From assembly GCF_001553685.1 (NCBI RefSeq), contig NZ_CP014264.1, positions 1,744,001 through 1,808,000 of the forward strand: a DNA stretch of 64,000 bases. The letters run 5' to 3'. Positions within the stretch are counted from its first letter, which is position 1; the number at the start of each line of letters is the position of its first letter. A program made the translations under genes and the position numbers. Shown in pieces: positions 57,462 to 64,000 of the stretch. Origin of the DNA: Streptococcus sp. oral taxon 431 (GTDB lineage: Bacteria > Bacillota > Bacilli > Lactobacillales > Streptococcaceae). The notes under the pieces were generated by a model. That model made no database searches and was not told where the DNA came from. It worked only from the letters and a program-made list of their open reading frames with translations.

Positions 57462-58358
57462 TTAATGATGATGTTCATGACTTTTATCTACTTCCAACTC
57501 CTCAATTTTGCGCTTATGGGCTTGGTGAGTTTCTAGATCTGCATCAACCTCAATGGTGATATTTTGGAAACCACAATCTTTGAGTATGCTTCGAATCGAT
57601 TCCTTGCAGAGCTCCATCTGTTCAATTTCTTTTAGACAAACATGGACAATGGCATTTTTCTCCAAACCATCCATGGTCCATAGGTTAAGCTGATTGATAC
57701 TAGCCACATACTCCAACCGTTCCAAATCACTCTTTACTTGCTTGATATCCACTCCTTCTGGCACGGCATCGAGGAAAATCTTGAGTGTAGACCAAAAACG
57801 TGGAATAGCCTTTAACAGAATGAAGAAGGAAATGACAAGAGATAAGAGCGGATCCAGAATATACCAGTCGGTAAATCGCAGAACAATGGCCATTAGGATA
57901 ACAGCCAGCCAACCCAGAGTATCTTCCAGAAAATGCAGGCTAAGAATGGATTCGTTTTTTGTTTTTCCCTTGCGAACTACTAGACTCGCCAGCACATTAA
58001 TGCTAACAGCAATGATTCCTAGCCAGAGGATACCCTCATCATTGACCGCTTGTGGATGAAAGAGTTTCGTTATATTCTCCAAAATGACTAAAGCAGATCC
58101 TGTCATGAGAATCACAGCCGTTACCAAGGCACCTAGGAGACTAAAACGTTTGTACCCCAAGGTGTAATGACTATCTTCTTCACGATTGGAGATTGTTTCT
58201 AGAAATGCTGATAGCCCAATTGCGATTGCATCTCCCAAATCATGGACAGAGTCAGCAAGAACAGCACTAGAACCAAATACTCCACCAGCGATAAACTCGA
58301 CAATGGCATAACTCAAATTTAAGAAAAAAGCTAGCCAAACCGCACCTTTCGTTGTCAT
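57462..58358 (-). CDS. czcD: Cation diffusion facilitator, zinc exporter CzcD
   Basis: 298 residues from the ATG at 58358 (MTTKGAVWLAF), behind AAAGGAGG. Six membrane helices; metal site ADSVHDLGDAIAIG in TM2 and the Asp/His pair in TM5; C-terminal cytoplasmic domain with a histidine tail DKSHEHHH. It exports Zn2+ by exchange with protons. Divergent from a TetR gene, as czcD/sczA in S. pneumoniae. Confidence 0.9.
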   Translation of the reverse strand: MTTKGAVWLAFFLNLSYAIVEFIAGGVFGSSAVLADSVHDLGDAIAIGLSAFLETISNREEDSHYTLGYKRFSLLGALVTAVILMTGSALVILENITKLFHPQAVNDEGILWLGIIAVSINVLASLVVRKGKTKNESILSLHFLEDTLGWLAVILMAIVLRFTDWYILDPLLSLVISFFILLKAIPRFWSTLKIFLDAVPEGVDIKQVKSDLERLEYVASINQLNLWTMDGLEKNAIVHVCLKEIEQMELCKESIRSILKDCGFQNITIEVDADLETHQAHKRKIEELEVDKSHEHHH

Positions 58359-58466
58359 TTTTCCGTCCTCCTTTGGTATAATAGTAGTATAAATATTCCC
58401 TTTACTAGTATTATCTCTTACTCCGAAAAGAAAGGATAGGGGCAAACTGTTCTCTTTGTAAGTTAC

Positions 58467-58481
58467 TGAACGATTTGTTCA
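58467..58481. promoter_or_regulatory. Candidate SczA operator
   Basis: TGAAC-GATTT-GTTCA palindrome between czcD and sczA; another GTTC/GAAC pair overlaps upstream (58449-58471). It resembles the SczA motif described for pneumococcus (TGTTCA/TGAACA halves). Confidence 0.55.
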
Positions 58482-58491
58482 AAGTGTCCAT

Positions 58492-59025
58492 ATGACTAGT
58501 CAAGACCGTCGCATTACCAAGACACGAAAAGCTATCTATACTGCTTTTTTACAATTACTAAATCAAAAAAATTTTGAATCCATCACTGTTCAGGAGATTA
58601 TTGACCTAGCAGATGTCGGTCGCTCCACCTTTTACAGTCACTATGAATGTAAGGAACTGCTTCTAGACGAGCTCTGCCGTTATCTCTTTCATCATCTTTT
58701 TGAACGTGAGGAAAATATATCTACAGAAGCTTATTTGGCTCATATCTTTTCACATTTTAAGAAAAATCAGGACCACGTCACCAGTCTTCTTTTCTCTAAA
58801 AACGACTACTTCCTCCGTCAATTGCAGAAAGAATTGGAACACCATGTTTATCCTATGGTCGCAGAGGACTTGCAAGTTTCCTATTCTAATATTCCTGCTT
58901 CTTATCTCAAACACTATGTTGTAACTAACTTTATCGAAACATTGACCTGGTGGCTGAAAAAGGGGAAATCTTATAAGGAAGATCAAGTAGTGAGATTTTA
59001 CTTAGATGTCATGGGGATGAAGTAG
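58492..59025 (+). CDS. sczA: TetR-family zinc-responsive regulator SczA
   Basis: 177 residues. N-terminal helix-turn-helix (FESITVQEIIDLADVGRSTFYSHY) and a helical ligand domain. Divergent from czcD with a palindrome between; in S. pneumoniae SczA activates czcD in Zn2+. Assigned on context and fold. Confidence 0.83.
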   Translation: MTSQDRRITKTRKAIYTAFLQLLNQKNFESITVQEIIDLADVGRSTFYSHYECKELLLDELCRYLFHHLFEREENISTEAYLAHIFSHFKKNQDHVTSLLFSKNDYFLRQLQKELEHHVYPMVAEDLQVSYSNIPASYLKHYVVTNFIETLTWWLKKGKSYKEDQVVRFYLDVMGMK

Positions 59026-59177
59026 CAAACACAACTATAGATTTCATATCCACTCAAAAGAAAAATACCTGTCAACATTCTATCATTCAAATATTCCATT
59101 CACCATGAATATTTTGCCTCTACTTTCTATTTATTAATCTGATCAAACTATGATTTTTTAAGCAAGTGCATTAACTA

Positions 59178-59212
59178 AAAAAATTCTAAGACAAGAAGCC
59201 TTAGAATTTTTT
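59178..59212. terminator. Bidirectional terminator after sczA and the HhH-GPD gene
   Basis: AAAAAATTCTAAG (59178-59190) with CTTAGAATTTTTT (59200-59212). It overlaps the last 2 bp of the minus-strand gene. Confidence 0.82.
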
Positions 59213-59834
59213 ATCGTAACCAACTTTCGTCTAACTGGCCTTTACTTTTGCTAAAAACTTTCCCATGTTCATCAATAACAGCATGAATCTCTTGGCATTG
59301 TTTGAGAGTAAGTCCTTCCAATACGTTACAATAAACAGCCTGCATTTCATTATAGGTATCAAAATTTCCAAATCCTAATCGTCGAAAAAGTCTTCTAGCA
59401 TATTCATCCGAAATAAAAACTGAACGATCAAAAAGATATAGTAAAAGTGCATCTGCAGTCTCTGGTCCAATCCCTTTTAACTCCAAAAGTTGCTTCCGTA
59501 AATCTTCTGTTCCAATCCTAGCAAGAACCTCAAAACCACCATTTTCTCTTAACCAGATTAGAAGTCCCCTAATCGTTTGAGACTTTTGCTTAAAAAATCC
59601 AGCAGGTCGAATACGTTCCTGTAAATCTTCTAGCCATAACCCTAGGATACCCTCTACTGTCATGAAATCCATAAGACCAGCTAAAGCCAACTTAGCATTT
59701 TTCTCAGATGTTCGCTGTATAAGAATAGTAGATACCATATCTTCAAGCTTGTTATCCGATTGCCACCAATTTTGTTCTCCATAGTGCTTACAGAGTCGCA
59801 AAAGAGTCTCTTGTATTTCTTCTTGCCTCATCAT
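59211..59834 (-). CDS. HhH-GPD superfamily DNA glycosylase-like protein
   Basis: 207 residues. Helix-hairpin-helix [20 protein letters not shown] and the GPD Asp in [15 protein letters not shown]. The lysine of bifunctional endonuclease III is absent (GPETADA), and no FeS-cluster cysteines follow, so it resembles monofunctional base glycosylases. Base specificity unknown. It overlaps proWX by 4 bp. Confidence 0.83.
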   Translation of the reverse strand: MMRQEEIQETLLRLCKHYGEQNWWQSDNKLEDMVSTILIQRTSEKNAKLALAGLMDFMTVEGILGLWLEDLQERIRPAGFFKQKSQTIRGLLIWLRENGGFEVLARIGTEDLRKQLLELKGIGPETADALLLYLFDRSVFISDEYARRLFRRLGFGNFDTYNEMQAVYCNVLEGLTLKQCQEIHAVIDEHGKVFSKSKGQLDESWLR

Positions 59835-61351
59835 TTATTCAATAATCCCTGTTCCACCAAGAAATCATGTGCAATAGTATAAGCATCCTTACCATCAATA
59901 CCAACCTGATAGTTCATCCGACTCATCTGGCTTTCTGTAATTTTACCAGCTAATTTATTGAGGACTGCTTCCAACTCAGGATGTTTTTCGAGTAATTCAG
60001 CTTTCATAAGTGGTGCACCTTGATATGGTGGGAAGAGTTGTTTATCATCCTCCAAAACCACTAAATCATACCGAGCAATTTCAGCATCCGTTGAGTAAGC
60101 ATCTGTAATTTGAATGTCACCTGACTGGATGGCTTGGTAGCGAAGAGCTGGCTCCATAGTTGCCACATTGAGATTCAATCCATAAACAGACTGCAAGCCC
60201 TTGTTTCCATCCTCACGGTCATTAAACTCCAGAGTGAATCCCGCCTTGAGCTGTCCTTCTACTTTTTTCAAGTCTGAAATCGTCTTAAGCCCATATTCTT
60301 GCGCAATTTTTTTAGGAACTGCTATAGCATAAGTATTTTGATAAGCCATGTGATTCAGCAAGACTAGATTATCCTGCTTCTTAATGCCATCACGCGCTAC
60401 TTCATAAACTTCTTCAGAGTCATTGCTCACTTTAGGAGCTGGCTGCAAGAGAGAGCCTGTAATAGTACCTGTAAATTCTGGATAGATATCAATATCCCCT
60501 TTTTTCAGTGCTTGGTAAAGGAAATCTGTCTTCCCAAAATTGGGTTTAACCGTCACCGTCATATCCGTATTTTCCTCGATGAGAAGTTTATACATATTCA
60601 TGAGAATCTCAGGTTCAGGTCCTAACTTCCCAGCAATGACGAGATTGTCTTTCTCATTATGTGGGATGATGCTTGGAACAAAACTAACTCCCAAACCAAG
60701 GATCATGACAGCAAAGGCCGAAACAATCGTACGCAACTTTGCCTTTTCCAACCATTTGAGAATGACATTAAAGAGAATGGCCAAGATGGCTGATGAGATT
60801 GCTCCGATTAAAATGAGACTAGCATTCCGACGATCAATTCCCAAAAGGATAAAGGATCCCAATCCTCCAGCTCCAACAAGAGCGGCTAAAGTCGCTGTCC
60901 CAATGATCATAACGGTTGCTGTACGAACCCCCGATACAATGACAGGCATGGCCAGTGGAATTTCAAACTTCTTGAGTCGCTCCCACTTGGTCATTCCAAA
61001 AGCAATTCCTGCCTCCTCAAGACTAGGATCAATGCCGTTCAAGGCTGTGATTGTATTTTCTAAAATCGGGAAAATAGCATAAATAACCAGAGCCGTGAGG
61101 GCTGGTAAGGTTCCAATTCCCATGAAAGGAATAAAGAGCCCCAACAAGGCCATTGAAGGAATGGTCTGGAAGATACCCGCAACTTGTAGCACCCAGTTCG
61201 CTGCTTTTTTGTGACCATTTAGATAAACCGCAAGTGGGATGGTCAGAAAAATAGCAACCAATAAGGTCAAAAGCGATAATTGTAAGTGTTGTCCCAGAGC
61301 TGTTACCCATTCACTAAATCGCTCTTGAAAGGTTGAAATCAAATTAGACAT
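59831..61351 (-). CDS. Choline/glycine-betaine ABC permease fused to substrate-binding domain
   Basis: 506 residues from the ATG at 61351, with GGAGG upstream. Residues 1-210: permease with [20 protein letters not shown]; residues 230-506: OpuAC-type binding domain ([27 protein letters not shown] is within this part; the ligand loop has Tyr/Phe). ProWX fusions take up choline or betaine for osmoprotection or phosphocholine decoration. It overlaps the ATPase gene by 8 bp. Confidence 0.9.
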   Translation of the reverse strand: MSNLISTFQERFSEWVTALGQHLQLSLLTLLVAIFLTIPLAVYLNGHKKAANWVLQVAGIFQTIPSMALLGLFIPFMGIGTLPALTALVIYAIFPILENTITALNGIDPSLEEAGIAFGMTKWERLKKFEIPLAMPVIVSGVRTATVMIIGTATLAALVGAGGLGSFILLGIDRRNASLILIGAISSAILAILFNVILKWLEKAKLRTIVSAFAVMILGLGVSFVPSIIPHNEKDNLVIAGKLGPEPEILMNMYKLLIEENTDMTVTVKPNFGKTDFLYQALKKGDIDIYPEFTGTITGSLLQPAPKVSNDSEEVYEVARDGIKKQDNLVLLNHMAYQNTYAIAVPKKIAQEYGLKTISDLKKVEGQLKAGFTLEFNDREDGNKGLQSVYGLNLNVATMEPALRYQAIQSGDIQITDAYSTDAEIARYDLVVLEDDKQLFPPYQGAPLMKAELLEKHPELEAVLNKLAGKITESQMSRMNYQVGIDGKDAYTIAHDFLVEQGLLNK

Positions 61352-62072
61352 GAAGGCCACCTCCAAACAAGTTCGCTACAAAGTCTGTCGCAGGCGCTTG
61401 TAAAATTGTTTCAGGTTCTGCGACCTGACGAATCTCTCCATCCTGTAAAACGGCAATTCGATCCCCTAATTTTAAAGCCTCATCCGTATCATGAGTAACG
61501 AAAATGGTCGTCATACTGAACTCCTTGTGCAAGTCTTTGGTGAGAGCTTGCAACTGCTTGCGGGAGATAGCATCCAAAGCTGAGAAGGGCTCATCCATCA
61601 GCAAGATTTTTGGTTCCCCAATGATAGCCCGCACAATCCCAATCCGCTGTTGCTCCCCACCAGATAACTCGCTTGGTAAACGATGAGCATAATCTGAAGC
61701 AGGCAGACCCACCTTGTCCAAGAGTTCTTCTGTTTTAGAGGCAATTTTCTCCTTGCTCCAACCCTTCATCTCAGGAATCAATGCTATATTTTCAGCAACT
61801 GTCAAATTTGGAAAAAGGGCAATGGCCTGAAGGACATAGCCGGTACTGAGACGTAACTCCCGTTCATCATAGTCCTTGATGCGTTTCCCGTCCATATAAA
61901 TATTGCCATCTGTCGGCTCCAAGAGACGGTTCACCATCTTGATCATGGTGGTCTTTCCAGATCCTGAAGGACCCACAAGCACCATGAATTCTCCATTTTC
62001 AATGCGGAGATTGACATCTTTTAAAATGTCTGTATCCGTATAGCGCAGCACTACATTTTTGTATTCAATCAT
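61344..62072 (-). CDS. ABC transporter ATPase (ProV/OpuCA family)
   Basis: 242 residues. Walker [11 protein letters not shown]-loop [10 protein letters not shown], signature [10 protein letters not shown], Walker [13 protein letters not shown]. No C-terminal CBS domains, so osmotic gating through CBS is absent. Partner of the ProWX gene. Confidence 0.92.
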   Translation of the reverse strand: MIEYKNVVLRYTDTDILKDVNLRIENGEFMVLVGPSGSGKTTMIKMVNRLLEPTDGNIYMDGKRIKDYDERELRLSTGYVLQAIALFPNLTVAENIALIPEMKGWSKEKIASKTEELLDKVGLPASDYAHRLPSELSGGEQQRIGIVRAIIGEPKILLMDEPFSALDAISRKQLQALTKDLHKEFSMTTIFVTHDTDEALKLGDRIAVLQDGEIRQVAEPETILQAPATDFVANLFGGGLHV

Positions 62073-63032
62073 TTAGTCTTCCTCATTTTTCACAATAACT
62101 TTGCCAAAAGAATAGCTTCCTTCCAGATAAGCATGCGCTTCCTGAATTTGGTCAATCTTATAAACTTTTTCAGACCCTACATCCACATGATAACGCTCGA
62201 CAAAGTCTACCAAAGCCTGAAGCTTGTCTTGAGACACATTGGCAGAAGCAAAGGTCGTCAAGTAGAGATTGCGAGAGAGCATCTCGATTGGATCAAAGTC
62301 TGGAACAGTCCACTGACCACCCAGTAGGCCACAAGAACAGATAATCCCGCCTTCTGCTGTTCGAGCAAAAGTATCGAGAATAGCACTTGGACCGACAAGA
62401 TCTAAGACCTTATCAAACTGCTCTTGCGTTTGCAAGACGCCATCCTTGTCCAAAATCACCTGATCAAATCCGACTGCCTTCAATTGGTCTTCCTTAGCTA
62501 AATTTCGGCTAGTTCCTGCCAGGTGAATCTTAGGAAATTTTCCTTTAAGCAGTTTAGCAAAGGCAATTCCTACACCACTGGTTGCTCCGCGAACTAACAC
62601 GCTATCTTTCTCCTCAATCTTAAGATTGAGAAAAGAGCCAAATGCCGTGTAATAGGTTTCAGGTAGTGCAATCAAACTTTCCAAATCAAGTTCTGTCTTG
62701 ATCGGATAAATTTGTTCATTTGGAAGAAGTGTATACTCTGCATAACCTCCATCAAAGGCTCGCCCCATCTCTCCCATAATGGAAATGATTTGTTGACCAA
62801 TCTTCAAATCCGGTCGTGTCGTTTCTTCCACAAGACCGACACACTCAATCCCTAATACACGAGGAAATTTCACAGATGGTGATTGTCCCTTACGGGTGAA
62901 AATTTCACTATGATTGATGCCAAATCCTTGGATTTTCACCAGGGTCCAACCTGCCTTCAGGACTGGTTTTGGTCGTTCGACAACTTTTAATACCTCCGGT
63001 CCACCTGGAGTGCTTACAACAACTGCTCTCAT
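62073..63032 (-). CDS. Quinone oxidoreductase-like zinc-free MDR dehydrogenase
   Basis: 319 residues. GROES-like start MRAVVVSTPGGPEVLKVVE, nucleotide fold VRGATSGVGIAFAKLLKG, no catalytic zinc Cys/His set. Likely an NADPH-dependent reductase of quinones or enones. Its stop abuts the ATPase start without a gap, so it is in the same transcript. Confidence 0.85.
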   Translation of the reverse strand: MRAVVVSTPGGPEVLKVVERPKPVLKAGWTLVKIQGFGINHSEIFTRKGQSPSVKFPRVLGIECVGLVEETTRPDLKIGQQIISIMGEMGRAFDGGYAEYTLLPNEQIYPIKTELDLESLIALPETYYTAFGSFLNLKIEEKDSVLVRGATSGVGIAFAKLLKGKFPKIHLAGTSRNLAKEDQLKAVGFDQVILDKDGVLQTQEQFDKVLDLVGPSAILDTFARTAEGGIICSCGLLGGQWTVPDFDPIEMLSRNLYLTTFASANVSQDKLQALVDFVERYHVDVGSEKVYKIDQIQEAHAYLEGSYSFGKVIVKNEED

Positions 63033-63045
63033 AATGTATTCCTTT

Positions 63046-63810
63046 TTAAAATTTCCCTCTATTGGTCGAGTCTTCTACCTTAGGCATAACTTCCTTATTA
63101 TCCCAATGTTCAACAATTTTCCCATTTTCTAAACGGAAGATATCGTATTGAGCATAGGCAACGCCATCAATCAATACCTGACCATAACTCACTGCAAAAT
63201 TTCCTTGAGTCAAGAGTTGGAAAACAAAGTCGTAGGCCACATGGTGCTCGCGTACGTAATCCTTATAAGCTTGACTCCCTTGCCCAATTTCATGATTATG
63301 CTGAATCACATCCTCTGCCACAAAGTCTTCCCATTGATCGAGCTCCTTGTTTTGGAAAATTTCTGTCAAGAAACGACGGATCAGCTTTTTATTTTCCGCT
63401 GACTTGTCCAAGTCCTTGATTTCAAAATCTCCAAAGATCTGATCAAGTTGCTCATTTTCAGGTGTACGATAGTAGTCAATAACATCCCAATGCTCAACGA
63501 TACGACCATTTTCATCTGCACGGAAAGTATCTGTCGTCACCCATTGGGCTTCTCCACCGTTTAGGTACTGGTGCACATGAACAAAAACCAGATTGCCATC
63601 TTCAATGGTACGAACAATCTTGATTTCACGTTCTGGATGGCGCTTGAAAAAATCTGCAAAAAAAGTAGCGAATCCTTCTTTCCCATCCGGCACTCCTGTC
63701 GAGTGTTGGATATAGGTATCCCCTACTGAGCTTGCTTGCGCTTCTGCTACACGGCCATCTTGAATAGCACGAATATATAGATTTTGTGCATTTTGTGCTT
63801 GAATTGACAT
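63046..63810 (-). CDS. Tandem SnoaL-like (NTF2-fold) protein
   Basis: 254 residues made of two similar halves (about 1-125 and 130-254), each with a start helix, a YIQH/VIQHNHE strand and the ending ENGRIVEHWDVID / ENGKIVEHWDNKE. Single SnoaL domains are small-molecule cyclases or hydratases; the tandem form is of unknown function. It lies between a MarR fragment and the oxidoreductase, suggesting a stress-induced set. Confidence 0.82.
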   Translation of the reverse strand: MSIQAQNAQNLYIRAIQDGRVAEAQASSVGDTYIQHSTGVPDGKEGFATFFADFFKRHPEREIKIVRTIEDGNLVFVHVHQYLNGGEAQWVTTDTFRADENGRIVEHWDVIDYYRTPENEQLDQIFGDFEIKDLDKSAENKKLIRRFLTEIFQNKELDQWEDFVAEDVIQHNHEIGQGSQAYKDYVREHHVAYDFVFQLLTQGNFAVSYGQVLIDGVAYAQYDIFRLENGKIVEHWDNKEVMPKVEDSTNRGKF

Positions 63811-63813
63811 GAT

Positions 63814-64000
63814 TTATTCCTCATTTTCTTTTTTCTTTAGATTAGTGATAATACGCTCTTGATAAGCTTCAAATTCCTGGATTTCTTGATCCGAAAATCC
63901 TTGGTAGAAAATTTCACCTAACTCTTTACTGACACGGTCTCCAATTTCTTTTTGCGCCCAACCGAGATCTGTCAAAGAGATATATTTTTTTCTTTTATCC
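63814..64000 (-). CDS. MarR-like regulator, 5' part outside window
   Basis: The last 61 codons are seen: DKRKKYISLTDLGWAQKEIG, then GDRVSKELGEIFYQGFSDQE, ending KKKENEE and TAA at 63814-63816. K-K-Y-I-S-L-T-D-L-G is the MarR wing (DkR...v.LTekG) and is followed by the usual dimerisation helix. It probably controls the downstream SnoaL-oxidoreductase-ABC genes. Partial. Confidence 0.75.
   Translation of the reverse strand, partial: DKRKKYISLTDLGWAQKEIGDRVSKELGEIFYQGFSDQEIQEFEAYQERIITNLKKKENEE

Noticed and set aside
60540..61082. 180-codon plus-strand frame
   Set aside because: Antisense to the proWX permease region; composition follows the real gene.

Overview
The window looks like the chromosome of a mitis-group Streptococcus (S. 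mitis / S. oralis / S. pneumoniae relatives). The basis is a BOX intergenic repeat, the gene neighbourhoods (sstT; pdxK-truA; cclA next to trp; the AATGal-type aminotransferase and sugar transferase next to an ABC exporter pair; exoA; galKT/galR; adh; czcD/sczA; proWX-proV), low-GC codon use and AGGAG ribosome binding sites. Most genes lie on the minus strand.

Layout. 1-8.2 kb: housekeeping genes (yhbY fragment, yqeH, yqeG, CorA- and MscS-like proteins, sstT, an FUSC-like exporter, a small membrane protein, typA). 8.2-29.1 kb: a large accessory locus. It starts at a promoter at 29.1 kb with a three-gene overlapping operon: class B sortase, a polytopic membrane protein, and a secreted 3155-residue RHS/YD-repeat polymorphic toxin. 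The toxin ends in a barnase-type RNase and is followed by a barstar-type immunity gene. Downstream, on the same strand, lies an array of orphan toxin-immunity cassettes. Each carries a piece of the RHS core fused to a different toxin: a possible colicin-E3-like RNase, a HYD1-type ADP-ribosyltransferase, and an unassigned domain. Older broken cassettes, immunity remnants, IS ends and a BOX element follow. 29.6-35.6 kb: rsuA, a tandem duplication of a small membrane gene split by an IS3-family element that landed in a terminator loop, a rhodanese-like protein, yqgQ, a pyridoxine uptake/kinase pair, truA and a GNAT gene.

35.7-44.8 kb: prepilin peptidase, then trpEGDCFBA on the minus strand preceded by a Trp T-box, and upstream of that a second, divergent trpB with its own promoter and Trp T-box. 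The tryptophan genes therefore appear to lie behind two T-box switches in series. Multi-hairpin repeat elements sit in both leaders and again near the window start. 44.8-50.6 kb: aminotransferase and sugar transferase (probable teichoic acid AATGal start), then a heterodimeric ABC exporter with a structured leader.

50.6-64 kb: exoA, a VOC protein, a thioesterase, galKT with divergent galR (visible cre and operator), alcohol dehydrogenase, czcD/sczA zinc efflux, a HhH-GPD glycosylase-like protein, a ProWX/ProV osmolyte or choline importer, a quinone-reductase-like enzyme, a double SnoaL protein and a MarR fragment.

The most interesting part is the RHS locus. The orphan cassettes keep homology to the core upstream of each toxin, so recombination could swap the toxin of the expressed gene; two cassettes share one breakpoint and one terminator. 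The sortase has no obvious substrate in the operon.
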